From Eutrigla gurnardus (taxonomy: Eukaryota > Chordata > Actinopteri > Perciformes > Triglidae), in the NCBI GenBank assembly GCA_963514095.1, contig OY741264.1, positions 13,267,866 to 13,331,865 of the forward strand: a DNA stretch of 64,000 nt. Reading direction: 5' to 3'. This document shows, in pieces, positions 22,601-32,999 of the stretch. The notes beneath the pieces are model-generated. The model did not search any database and was not told the origin of the DNA. It was given only the letters and a program-made list of their open reading frames with translations. The translations under genes were made by a program, and so were the position numbers. Every line of letters starts with the position of its first letter. Position 1 is the stretch's first letter.

Positions 22601-24968
22601 ACCATTGTGGGTTTTTCTTTCATTAACAGAGGGGTACCAACAATTTTGTCCACGTGTGTAAATAGTTATGTTGCTTTCAATGCATTCAACCTTTCAAGAT
22701 TGTCTCTTGCCCCTCATTCAGATTTCCTTCTATCATGGGTTTGCCATCACATGGAAATGTATCCTCCAGCATTATACAGACATCAAATCAAGGTATGGTT
22801 TCCACAAACAAGATCATAATCTTCCTTGAATTTTCACTTCAGCTGTGATTTTTTTTTTTTTTCTGGAGCTGATACGTCAATTCTGTCTTCTAAAAAATGA
22901 TGTTTCCATACAACTAAACTAAAACCAGGTTAATGTACAAAACAAACATTACAAAATTGCATAGTTAGGTTTAGTAAAAATCAGTTTAGTTTGGTTTGAA
23001 ATTACTATGAAAGTGAAACAACAAAAACAAATGACAAAAGTGCTTGGGACACGAAAAGCAGTCTCCTGGGTGAAAGTCCTGGGTTTTTTGACCTGTATAC
23101 CAACGAGACCTCCTCTTACGCGGACTCATTTGAAAACACATTTCTGATACGTCGAGCAAACCTAATCCATGACAAAATTAATTTCCCTTGAAACGCAATT
23201 CACAAACTTCTGTGGGCTGAATGCAGACAGACCTGGTGCAAAGTTCAACTTCTTGTTAGAGAACAGCAAGTTGTGCAAAAAGTACTGAAACATTGAACAG
23301 TTGGACATGTGCATTCAAAAGTTTAGAGGAGGTCAAATTAAGTTCACCTGTAAAGGTTATAGTGCATTTTAGGTTCATCCTGAAATTTCACCTGAGAGCC
23401 GAACTTTTTGTGAGTAGTATCATCAGGGGAGTGACTTTAAAAAGTGTAGCTCATTATGATGGTAGAAAAGTGAAACATAGATTCTGGTTTAAAAAATGCA
23501 GGATACATTTTTCTTTTATTATTTGTGATATTATATAATATTTAAGATTAAATATTATATAATAATAATATTATATAATAAAAAAATTGTTTATTGACAA
23601 AATGTAAAATGATTCTTGTATGTGTTATGTATGAAGTGACAGCGTATAGACTTCCAGGCCACACTGATGATGTTGGGTTGATTTCGGTCTGTATGTGTGC
23701 GTCTGTCAGGAAGCGTATGAAAGCAGTGCAGGCTCTGCTGGGTCTGATCCAGGACTCCCCTCACAACGACCCGCAGTCTGCAAAGCTTAAGGATCACATG
23801 GAGAAACTTCGTGCCAAATTCAGACAGGTACTCCATTTACTCAACAACGGTATACGTGAAGAATGTCCCAATGCAATGTGTAGGATCAGGCTCAGCTGTT
23901 GGGCTCAGGTCTCAGCATGAAAACAGAGATTGTAACCTGAGACGCAGCATTATACATATGCAATATTGTCTATAATATGTGGTTTAGTGAACTTACAATT
24001 ACACCTTTTATTGAAAATTTTTTAGACATTTAAAAAGAGAATCTCAATACCCCCTGCAGTACTCCAAAGTACCCCTAGGGGTACGCGTACCCCCATTTGT
24101 GAACCACTGTTCTAGTGGGCCGTGGTCTCACAGCTCAGCACCGTGCAGCTTGATTGGCATTCACCAGGGGAAAAACAGAATTGGTAGATCCACCATTGGA
24201 GACCCATTCTCTTCACAAAAGAGAGCAGTGAGGGGAGGCAAATCCTTGGAGGGTCACACAGACCTTGAAACCAGCTTAGTCATTCATCCTGGATATAAAA
24301 ATTCTGCTTTTGTGCAATAGCCCTCTGGTGTCTGTATCAGCAAAAACAAGGAAAATAACAATGCGGCTCTAACGAAAGAATATACTAATAAAATGAGACT
24401 TTTCTGGATCGGTCCAAGCATCTCCTGTAATTCATCAAATGCATAATCCACCAAAGAGCATGTGTCAAAGTATTATTTTACCATGTTTTTACCATTTGAC
24501 GTGGACAGAAAGGAGTGCCATTCACAGCTTTGTACACTTACTGTGGTGTCTTCCTGGTTTGAGCCTCTTTCTGTCAGATCTCACAGAACGTCATCTTGTA
24601 TTATCATTTAGTGTGTTTTTGTTTTGAAGTTAACTATCAAAGAAATCACAAACTAAAGTTGAAGGGGAAGATTACTGCATACACTGTGCATGTTTAAATG
24701 ATTTATTCCATTACTTTTCCTGACGTTTTAGATTTCTGCTGTGGCATAGTTTCAGTATCAGTATTGAGATAAAGTCACAATCTTTTTACATTGAGTTAGT
24801 CTTATCGTGAATGTCTTGCATACCAACTTTGCCTTCTGCATATTCCATGTAAATGTCCTTATTGCACACCATCTAATTCTCTCTGGTGTTGTGCAGGTCT
24901 GCTCCATGCTGAGTGTCCCAACTGACTTCAATGAATACATCAAAGCTCCTGATGGCAATTCTTTCTGA
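19027..24968 (+). CDS. lto1: Lto1, ABCE1 maturation adaptor (ORAOV1); 5 exons, 141 aa
   Basis: Joined exons 19027-19085, 20387-20492, 22722-22792, 23710-23827 and 24897-24968 give 426 nt, or 141 residues (human about 137). With Yae1, Lto1 forms the deca-GX3 adaptor that brings the ABC ATPase ABCE1/Rli1 to the cytosolic iron-sulfur targeting complex. Visible features: N-terminal DIFDNILLAEER, then the GX3 motif with glycines every fourth residue from G25 to G49 (GYREGFAKGCRRGLEDG and on), then FAITWKCIL, a basic KRMKAVQALLGLIQ helix and KLRAKFRQVCSML. The C-terminus is NSF, whose aromatic end fits the terminal targeting signal of this family. The start at 19027 was chosen because human begins MAGSQDIFD; G at -3 and +4 is favourable. 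The frame is also open upstream from an ATG at 18937, which would add 30 residues, but homology argues against it. It faces ccnd1 tail to tail. Intron 1 is GC-AG and intron 2 holds a Tc1-like element. Confidence 0.95.
19596..19643. repeat. (ATT)n microsatellite in lto1 intron 1
   Basis: About 45 bp of ATT units. Confidence 0.95.
19921..20225 (+). repeat. family E, copy in lto1 intron 1
   Basis: 3' part of the family: AGCTGTAAATTGACCTTGAA, CAGAATCCAGATGGATCCAG and the ATACAGTCAATGG-type end. Confidence 0.8.
20387..20492 (+). CDS. lto1: lto1 coding exon 2 (GX3 motif)
   Basis: Acceptor TTTTTCAG, donor GAG|GTGAGT. Encodes the glycine-every-fourth-residue motif and ends after HGAKLSTE in phase 0. 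Confidence 0.95.
21024..22658 (-). mobile_element. Tc1-like IR/DR transposon in lto1 intron 2
   Basis: A complete 1635-bp element flanked by TA at 21022-21023 and 22659-22660. The inverted repeats are 215 bp each (21024-21238 and 22444-22658) and differ at only about four positions by eye, so the insertion is fairly young. Each repeat carries an outer (GTGGACAAAATTGTTGGTAC) and an inner (CTGGACAAAAATGATGGTAC) direct repeat, the IR/DR layout of Sleeping-Beauty-like elements. The transposase lies inside, antisense to lto1. Confidence 0.95.
21243..22277 (-). pseudogene. Tc1-like DD34E transposase, one internal stop
   Basis: Reading from the ATG at 22277 gives 344 codons in one frame, broken only by TAA at 21770-21768 (codon 170). 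An upstream in-frame ATG at 22313 would add 12 residues. The N-terminus carries paired-like helix-turn-helix regions (IRKKIIDKHVKGIGYKTISK; RTTSKEIKGELQGQG) and a basic RGRRRK. Catalytic residues are visible: D in WTDETKLE before the stop, and D in QQDNDPKH plus E in PIEHLWKEL after it, with 34 residues between the last two. The C-terminus ends KGCATKY. A product ending at codon 169 would lack two of the three catalytic acids, so the copy is not autonomous. Confidence 0.92.
22722..22792 (+). CDS. lto1: lto1 coding exon 3
   Basis: Acceptor CTCATTCAG, donor AAG|GTATGG. Encodes ISFYHGFAITWKCILQHYTD then IKS and two bases of Arg, matching the human exon that begins IGCYQGFAFAWKCLL. It lies 63 bp downstream of the Tc1-like element. 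Confidence 0.93.
22900..23220. repeat. dispersed teleost repeat, third copy in lto1 intron 3
   Basis: Contains TTAGGTTTAGTAAAA and GTCTCCTGGGTGAAAGTCCT, shared with the copies at 180 and 9690. Confidence 0.4.
23710..23827 (+). CDS. lto1: lto1 coding exon 4
   Basis: Acceptor GTCTGTCAG, donor CAG|GTACTC. Completes the Arg codon and encodes KRMKAVQALLGLIQDSPHND through KLRAKFRQ, ending in phase 0. Confidence 0.95.
24000..24322. repeat. repeat cluster in lto1 intron 4
   Basis: The stretch CAAAGTACCCCTAGGGGTAC then GCGTACCCCC (24065-24094) is a hallmark of a fish dispersed repeat. From about 24240 it adjoins an inverted copy of the TIR-like family seen at 3385. Confidence 0.5.
24897..24968 (+). 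CDS. lto1: lto1 coding exon 5 and stop
   Basis: Acceptor TTGTGCAG. Encodes VCSMLSVPTDFNEYIKAPDG then NSF and a TGA stop at 24966-24968. Confidence 0.95.
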   Translation, partial: VCSMLSVPTDFNEYIKAPDGNSF

Positions 24969-25395
24969 ATCCGTCCTGATGAGGAGGAGCTAAGACGCCG
25001 TCTACGTCCTGGGTAGGACAGAGGGAATCTGCGCTACTTTCAGCCAGCAGCTCTGACTGGCTTTCCGTCTGCAGTGGATTCATCTGAGAGTTTGGAGTGT
25101 GAAGCATTGAGTGTTTGCCTTAACATTGTGGTGGGACAGCCTGGCATGTAGGAAGATCCACGGCCCTCGTTAAACTGGACATTGTGCGGAAGATGACTTG
25201 CAGTCACTCTTTACTCTTGAACGGAGCAGAGTCTGGAACTCAGTCCCAATAAGACTCCACACATGGGGATGAGGAAAAAGATGAGAGATTATTTCTCGTT
25301 ACGCTGTGGTAAATGAGTGGATTTATTGTAATGTTTTTTTCAGCAACTGAATTGAAAATCAAGAATGCAATCAAATGAACAACAAAAGAAAGCAA

Positions 25396-25401
25396 AATAA
25401 A
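25396..25401 (+). terminator. candidate lto1 polyadenylation signal
   Basis: AATAAA about 430 nt after the lto1 stop, with no stronger signal before it. Position inferred without transcript data. Confidence 0.45.
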
Positions 25402-25429
25402 ACCTTGGAACACAGTTTGGCGTCTGGAG

Positions 25430-25640
25430 TGTCTGTATTTTTGGGGAGTTGACCCACATAGCAAAACTGATCACACAACCCAATCGCACTTGGCCCACAT
25501 ACAGCAATGAATTACGGTCCTTTAGTGGCCCACATCTGGCATCCAAAACGTGGGCCACATAAGGCCCATAACAGCCAAACTGTACAACCAGAACTGGCCC
25601 TGTTCTGGACCAAACAATTTTCAGATGTGGTTCCTGATAT
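25430..25640. repeat. GGCCCACAT-type degenerate repeat
   Basis: Repeated phrases TGGCCCACAT, GTGGGCCACATAAGGCCCAT and GGCCC around 25490-25600 suggest a decayed tandem element. Confidence 0.4.
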
Positions 25641-25784
25641 CGGCCTTAATTAAACCTTAACTTAGCCACTAAATGTATGTGCCATATTTGATACAGATTT
25701 TAAATAAAAAGCTTCAATAGTCCAAGTACATTATTATTTTCAAATCCATCACACGCAGTACCCATGAACCAGGACTCTGCACAT

Positions 25785-26896
25785 CCTTTCTGTCGTGTTC
25801 GGGTCAAATTTGACCGATTTCCTACTTTCATCAATTATATTGTGTTTTACATTTGATTGTCTCAAGCCCTTATGATATCCTCCACACTAGGCATTTGAAC
25901 ATATACAATTGCTGATCACCACTTTCATTGAATTTTGAGTGGTTAGGTCAACTTTGTAACACCTCCACAAATCCACAACCACCACCGCCACCACACACTC
26001 ACACACACACACACACACTCCCCCCCCAAACCCCTTTCAGACTGAACAATTAGGTGTCTCCTCTTCCCACCCCTTCCCGCACTTACGTGCCCATCCCCCA
26101 CATGAACCACACTTTCCATTACGAAATGTATCATATCTTCACACAGACCACCTACAGTATATATACTGTAGCTTTATTTGTGTATTCCTCTCATTTTACT
26201 CTGAACACAATGAGTAGGCGCCTGATCAGACGATTTTCTGCCAGAGGCTCTTGACCTTTTTTTTCAAACTGATGAAGAGGGGATTGAAGTTGAACCAGAA
26301 ATAGAGGAAGACAACATCGATCCTGATTGTGAGACCCATCAGTCAACAGATGGCGAGGAAGAGGCCCCTGAGGAAGACAAATCTGGGGAAGAGGCACCTG
26401 AGGTGACATTCCAGTCCAAGGAGGATGGCAAATTCCTCTGGTATTCATCCACCCAGGACCGAGGAGGCAGAGCAAGAGTTTAGGATATTGTTGGGATGAC
26501 ACCAGGGCCAACACAGTATGTAACATCTCATGTGGATGACATCAAGTCCCGCTTCCAACTCTTTTTACCAGAGTCCATTGTGACAATTATACTAATGACA
26601 TACCGGGGAGGCGTGTGTTTGCGGACACATGGAAAGCATTGGACCAGGTAGACCTCCAAGCCTACATGGGTCTGTTGATTTTAGCAGGAGTGTATCGTCC
26701 AACAATGAAGCTACAAAAAGTCTGTGGGATGCGGAGTCAGGGAGGCCTATATTCTGGTCAACTATGTCCCTGCAACAGTTTCATGTCCACTCACAAGTTA
26801 TCCGATTTGATGACAGAACTTCACAACCTTTCCGACCTTGCCTACGTTTGCAAGGCACACTCCGACCTGATTGCAAAATGCCACTCCTGTATGTGT

Positions 26897-26955
<59 letters not shown>

Positions 26956-27220
26956 GATTATGTGTTTATGCTGATGTTCTGATGTTCTGTGAATTTGGTC
27001 TCTGTTTTGATTTTTTTTTTTTTTTTTTTTTTTTAAATAAATGCTAATATTGGAATAAAATTTACAATTTCTGTGTCTATTCTTTGTATATTCACTGCAG
27101 TTATTCATGTTAACCAGTAGTCTGAGACATTGATTACAGCTTAAAAGGGAGTTATTTGGTGATAATCAATGGTTTTTGTGTTAATGTAAGAGCAGTTAAA
27201 ACAGGCCGGTCAAATTTGAC
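25785..27220 (+). mobile_element. piggyBac-family transposon relic
   Basis: The left border region reads CCTTTCTGTCGTGTTCGGGT followed by the palindrome GGTCAAATTTGACC. A matching CCGGTCAAATTTGAC lies near 27205 on the right. Between them are decayed piggyBac-type transposase pieces in several frames: an acidic N-terminal region from about 26242 (ALDLFFQTDEE...), DIVGMTPGPTQY after an in-frame TAG, WKALDQVDLQAYMGLLILAG near 26633 and SLWDAESGRPIFW near 26723, then VIRFDDRT. The catalytic core after that is replaced by a CA microsatellite and a poly-T run. The element is dead and internally deleted. No intact TTAA pair was found. Confidence 0.8.
26900..26953. repeat. (CA)n microsatellite inside the piggyBac relic
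   Basis: 54 bp of CA directly after the last transposase-like codons. A poly-T run follows at 27011-27034. Confidence 0.95.
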
Positions 27221-27993
27221 TGCTGCTCTGTACTATACACAATATATCTGATGTTGTACTCTATATACACACTTTATCTGATGTTGTACTCTATATCTGA
27301 TGCTGTACTCTATATACACACACTATATCTGTTGCTGTACTCTATATACACACTATATCTGATGTTGTACTCTATATCTGTTGCTGTACTCTATACACAC
27401 TATATCTGTTGCTGTACTCTATACACACTATATCTGTTGCAGTACTCTATATACACAATATATCTGATGTTGTACTCTATATACACACTGTATCTGATGT
27501 TGTACTCTATATCTGATGCTGTACTCTATATATACACACTATATCTGTTGCAGTACTCTATATACACACTATATCTGATGTTGTACTCTATGTACACAAT
27601 ATATCTGTTGCATTAATCTATATACACACTATATCTGTTGCAGTACTCTATTTACACCCTATATCTGTTGCTGTACTCTATATATACACTATATCTGTTG
27701 CTGTACTCTATGTACACACTATATGCTGTACTCTATGTACACACTATATCTGTTGCTGTACTCTATATATACACTATATCTGTTGCTGTACTCTATGTAC
27801 ACACTAAGTGTTGTACTCTATGTACACACTATATCTGTTGCTGTACTCTATATATACACTATATCTGTTGCTGTTCTCTATGTACACACTATATGCTGTA
27901 CTCTATGTACACACTATATCTGTTGCAGTACTCTATATACACATTATCTAATGCTATACTCTTTATACACACTATATCTGATGCTGTTCTCTA
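27221..27993. repeat. 30-bp minisatellite (about 26 units)
   Basis: Tandem units of the form GTTGCTGTACTCTATATACA then CACTATATCT, mostly 28-32 bp, with shortened 19-bp variants that lack the ACAC part. The first unit overlaps the right end of the piggyBac relic. Open frames across it are artefacts of a unit length that is a multiple of three. Confidence 0.95.
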
Positions 27994-28044
27994 GTTTGCA
28001 GGAAAATATTTTTCAAAAGTGATATTCTGAATTTTTAGGGATTT

Positions 28045-28290
28045 AACAGGGTCACTCGCGGTCCACTTTATTAGGCCCCCTAAATCTGATGCAGTCCTGC
28101 AATAAAGCCTCCTTCAGGAAGGTTGTCATATTCAGTTTGTTTGAGATGTTGACTCATGAGTTTTTCACAGGCTGCAGCACGTCTTTGGACATTTGGAGAA
28201 AATCGAATCTGAGTGATGGAAATTCCAGAACTGTAAAGTCCACAAACTATACAAGCATACTGCCACAAGAGGGCAGTGCTGTAATTCACT
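28045..28290. repeat. dispersed repeat (CCACTTTATTAGG type)
   Basis: GGTCCACTTTATTAGGCCCC followed by CTGATGCAGTCCTGCAATA resembles a common fish repeat start. Recognised by appearance only. Confidence 0.3.
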
Positions 28291-28562
28291 GATAATCACA
28301 CATATGTTTCTGTTGAGGCAAATTTTTCAGTGTTAACAACACATACCTAACAGCAGTCATTTTGAGGTTATTGGAAAGAAATGACTGATGCTGATTGGGT
28401 GAATGATGACATTATTGTGTATTGATTTGCATGAAGTTAATTTCATAAATAATGGTCAATTTAGAGTCAAATAGACCCCAAACAAAATGGTCAGTGGAGC
28501 ACTTTAGTTACTACTAAAGTATCCCTTGATACTGTAGTTTACTGAGTGGTTTCACACTAAAC

Positions 28563-29134
28563 TTAGGGTGTATTCAGACCTGTAGTTTGTTTGCTTTTTG
28601 CTGATTCAGGGAGAAATATTTTACACATGTTGCACTTGGACCTTGGTTTGGGACAACGCAAATGAGAACACCCTAAACGCCACGCACTTGCAAACTGTTT
28701 TGTGATTGTTACGAAATTTGTTGGACGTTTGAATTTCTGAAAATATAGTATTCCCCCTGGTTATATTCTTGTTAAAATCCCTGCGAGGATAATTTATTAT
28801 ACACGAAAGCATACACAATGACACATGATGACCGCTAGCTAAACCTGAGCTAAAGCCTGGACATAAACGAGAAGTAAACGTAATGCGTCAACTGTTTACG
28901 TCAATATATATTTGCGACAGCTGTGCAGGATACGGCAGCAATTATGTCAGTTTGTGGGTCAATTGTATTCTCACCCCAAACAAAATGGTCAGTGGAGCAA
29001 TTGCAAGTGGGTCTGGTTGGTTTGTTTCAAAACGATCGAGTGCGATTTGCTGTGTTCAGATACGCTCAAACGAACCAGTCTATAACGGGAAACGCTCCAG
29101 GTTTTTGAAGGAGCTAGGTCTGAATACGCTCTAA
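28563..29134. mobile_element. 572-bp MITE with 19-bp TIRs
   Basis: The left end TTAGGGTGTATTCAGACCT (28563-28581) is the reverse complement of 29116-29134 at 17 of 19 positions. There is no coding capacity. The TIR begins TTA, compatible with a TWA-target superfamily such as PIF/Harbinger, but a target duplication is not certain. Confidence 0.8.
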
Positions 29135-29139
29135 ATAAT

Positions 29140-31560
29140 ACTTTCACAAACCTACCACAAATTGACACTTTCTGGATGTGAAAAAATATCTTTTAAATTG
29201 ACATCATGTGTGTATCAATGTATATTTTCCAAAGTAAGGGAAGAACCATTTTTTGCCCAGTGTGTGAAGGGCCTGCATTGATGTTTCCCGGACTTCTGAA
29301 GAGTCACGAAAAACTGATCCAAATTTACGAGTCACTTGAGCCAGTATCACCTAGAGCATGGAAATCCTATTGTTGAAATGTGAGCCCACTGTCTCCAACT
29401 ATAAATACACACATTCAAACTCAGGCTACTACTGTCAGTCTACTGTTTGTGGATTTTTACTTTTGATTAAGGAACTGAAACATTGCATTTCTATCTTGTT
29501 TCATTTCTGGAACCTAACCAACATAGAAATAGCCCATCGTAGCCTATGGTCAAAAAAATGTAAAAAAAAACCCATACATTTTAATAGCAGGATTTGTGCT
29601 GTGGAAGTCTAACCTACTCCTTCAGTATCAGTGCTCTAAGTTCCTAGGGACTCAAGGAAGCAGATTCACTCAGTCAGGCTACGTAGTCTGGGTCCGTTGT
29701 TTCGCTATGATGGATGTTTCACTGGTTGATCCACAGCAGCGTGTCCTCCGCTGTGGAGACAGCAGACTTGACACTCTAAGATCCTTTAACTGTTTCCATA
29801 AATTTGAGTTAGTGACTGAATCTTTTCCCATCTCTATTAGTGAGAAGGAACAAAGTCAACACTGTTTGCAATGATGGCAGATGTGCTACAGTAGCAGACC
29901 ATGTCCTACTTGACTGAACTACATACTGTCTGCTGATGGGGAGCCATTGGTTAATGTTAAACTCCTGTCCCTCTCTCTAAATACAACCAGGTCACCAACC
30001 TCTGCTGTGAACAGTGTATGTGCAGAGTGTCCAGATGGTGCTGCTTCATCATAGAAGTAAAACAGGAGTAGAAGGGACACTCCCGTTGAAATCAATGCAA
30101 CAGGACGGTCAGAGTGGCAGCCATTTTTATGTGTACCGTTATTGCGACTAAGATGAGGTTTTACAGTAATGCCTATCAGTGGAGTAGGCTTGTAACATAA
30201 TTAAGTATAGAGAGATGGACTAAATTAGTCAAATTAAAAAACCTAATGGTTCATCCACACACTCTTACCACACTGTAGGAAACAACATTGATATTGTCAG
30301 ATGACATTGTTTGACAGCTTGCTAGCTTGCTAATTTTTTAACACTATACTGGTTACAGACGGTGTTATGTCCACGGAGAAGGACAAGATACCCAGCTAAT
30401 TAGTTACCTAGATACCTGGCTAACTAGCTACCTAGATACCTGGCTAATTAGCCACCTAGCTAACTAGCTACCTAGACACCTGGCTTACTAGCTACCCAGC
30501 TAACTAGCTACCTCGATACATGGCTAACTAGCTACCTAGTTAATAGCTACCTGGCTAACTAGTCAGATATCCCTCTCCAGAGCTGCGTCTGCTCTCTTCT
30601 CGGTGAGCTGCGACAACCCTTTCTGGCCCCACTGACGTGTGTCGTCACCATAAGAACAAACAACAAAAGCCATTTACTTTTGTACTAGTCACATGGCCAC
30701 TGAAAACAGTTCAATGTGTGTTCTACTCCTGTTCTATTTCTATGTGCTCAATCCACACGCACTCAAAAACAACAACAATAGTATCAGGAGGCCCAAGAGA
30801 GGACCAAAGGACCTTTTTCAGCCTTTGTCAGCCAGCCCGCTTTCTATTCCATGTCCTAACTCACACGGACAATAACCCAACAGGACTGTGTGTGTGCTGG
30901 GGTACAGTAGCAGCTGCTTTATGCAGTGTCAGGCAGCAGGTGAACGCTGTCGTCCAGTCGGCAGCTTCTGAAGGCATACAGAGAAAAGAGAACGAGGGAG
31001 GTGGCGGGAGGAGGGGTGACAGGGGCCAAATGAGAGAGGCTGCATTCAGATGAGTGTTTCAGTTTGACTTGTACCCTCCTCAAGTAAAAATCTAAGTCAT
31101 GTGGATCATGAAGAATCTAAAAAAAAGAGAAAATAAATTAATTGATTGTCTCTGCAGTAAAGTGGGGAAGGGGACAGGGTAAGGAGTTAGAGGAATAATC
31201 ACGGGAAGACGGATAGGAAATGAAAAAGGAGGTGAGGAGAAAGAGCAGGAGGGAGAGGAGGAGGAGGGACTGAGGTCTTTGAGAGAATGTAGAGGAATGT
31301 GGGGAGCAGGTGGTGAGTGGTGACATGAAAAGCAATGGTGACAAATGCTGCTGTCTGACCGGCCAGCAGCAGAAAAGCCCTCTGAATGAAATGGTGGCAT
31401 CGGATTTCACCACAAGCACACCAATAGCTCCAGGAGGAGTAGGGGCCTCCACAGAGACCAGCAGACAGTCATAGTGTCCTCTGACTGAACACACATAGTT
31501 TAAATACAACTTGCAGTTTTCATCCAGTTGCATTTTCCAGCCCAGTTTATGAAAGAGCGA
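29140..31560. other. no gene recognised
   Basis: Intergenic sequence. Apart from the GCTAACTAGC minisatellite at 30388-30565, and a purine-rich stretch at 31180-31300 that opens artefactual frames, nothing could be supported. Confidence 0.5.
30388..30565. repeat. imperfect 20-24-bp minisatellite
   Basis: About eight units built from GCTAACTAGCTACCTAGATA and CCTG. Single-base changes and shortened units are frequent. Confidence 0.9.
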
Positions 31561-31566
31561 TAAAAT

Positions 31567-31845
31567 TGAAATCTAGTGATTCCTATACATGGACATAAAT
31601 TTCAATTTTTTGGTGTCACGCAGCACGAAAACAATGCAGATGGAAATTCAGTTAGCATCCTTTTTCATGGGGGCACACGAATGAAACACATCCACGTGAC
31701 TATGCAATGCATAGCTAGTGACTTCATATTAAATGAAAAAAGACCCCGATGGTAGGTGGATGGGTCAGACAAACACAGGTCACAGTGTTGCTGCTGAAAC
31801 AGATTATTTTGTGAAACCTAACTAAGTGGATTTGTTGTCTAAACC
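31567..31845 (+). repeat. dispersed repeat A, uninterrupted copy
   Basis: Starts near CTAGTGATTCCTATACATGG and runs to about AACCTAACTAAGTGGATTTG. It is the reverse complement of the sequence on both sides of the insertions at 36.2-40.6 kb and shows the empty sites: TA at 31753-31754, and TTTGGTGTCA (the SINE target, reverse complement) at 31609-31618. Confidence 0.88.
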
Positions 31846-31985
31846 CAGGCAGCAACCTCAAGTTGAAAAGTGAAGCCAAAGCTGTAGTGCCTTAAACTTG
31901 CATTATCTCTACAGGACATTAGGGGGCGACGGCTATGGTTGCAAACAGAACGTATACATGTCATATGAATATACTAGAGAGTGTG
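31846..31985 (+). repeat. family E, truncated copy
   Basis: AGGCAGCAACCTCAAGTTG to CTATGGTTGCAAACAGAA. It directly follows repeat A, and the same A-E adjacency is seen inverted at 35.9-36.3 kb. Confidence 0.8.
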
Positions 31986-32279
31986 TGTTCATGATAATAA
32001 AATAACATATCTCCCATCACAATAGTGTGGCTTGTGTGTTTTTAATGTGTTTTTAGACCGCTCATAGTGGGATTTGATCACAGTCATGGGCTGGATGGAA
32101 ATAAGGTTGTGATATTTATTTCCCTATAATTTGGTTAAATTTATTGTCATTGTACAACGGTTGTACAACAAAATTGAGTTTGTAGACTATGTTGCGTGGT
32201 GAAATCTGGTGGTATATCAGCTGATACTCTCTTCCCAGAATGCAGCAGTGTGAACAGACTGTGTTTGGGTGGGTTTTAT

Positions 32280-32960
32280 CTTTTTTCTATCTTTTGTGAA
32301 GCACCTTTTGGCACCAGCATCAATGATGTCCCGCCAATCGTAGATCCAAAGAAGATAAAATGGCATTTTGACTCGCATTTCTGCCATTACGGCGAAATCG
32401 TCTGTGTAAAAAGTCCTAGAGATTCCCTGCTTTATAGATGGATACAAAGGTATTGAATGTGTGAGCAAAACAGCAAACAATTTCATCCTCAATCTGATCC
32501 ATTTCATTTTGCTCAACAAACCTGTAATTATCAAAGTAACTAACCATAACCCAGACTCCCCCTCCCTCTGGCAGATTGGATCCTCCTGGAAAACCGTCCC
32601 ACCATGTTTGATGTGGTCTCTCAGTAATGTCTCTCCCTGCTCTCAGACCACAAACACTTACCTGCGACGAGACCAGAATAGTTTATTACATGTCAAATAA
32701 GTGTGAGTTAGTTCGGCGTGGAACAGCAAGAGGCCACTGGCTTCTCTGTTTGAATGCAAGCTGCCATGTTAGCATGCAAACCCACCACCCAGTGTCAACT
32801 TTGGAACTCCTTCTAGTCCACTTTGAGATGACTCCGATGAACTGCTTGGGGCATTCTTCTATCAAAGCAGGGGTGATCCCTTGCAATTCATTCTGACAGC
32901 TTAACCCCACTGCTCGGGCCTCAGCAACAGGGGCAATTAGCTGGTGAGGGCCACGGCCGG
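32280..32960. other. unique non-coding block between lto1 and ccnd1
   Basis: No repeat signature and no convincing exon. Base composition is more balanced than around it. Short motifs such as TATCAAAG (32862-32869) and GGCAATTAGCTG (32932-32943) would suit a regulatory element, but this is only a candidate. Confidence 0.25.
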
Positions 32961-32999
32961 TTTTTACATAACCCCGCAATATGGCCTGTTGTTTTTACA

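Noticed and set aside
27221..27993. CRISPR-like array (also the 56-bp array at 63181)
   Set aside because: Units are directly contiguous without unique spacers, and the genome is a vertebrate's.
27251..28022. Three 99-121-codon YTLYLML-type open frames
   Set aside because: Produced by a 30-bp minisatellite whose unit is a multiple of three; no start context or homology.
31138..31533. 131-codon minus-strand frame
   Set aside because: Ser/Pro-rich translation of a purine-rich tract; no homology or exon signals.
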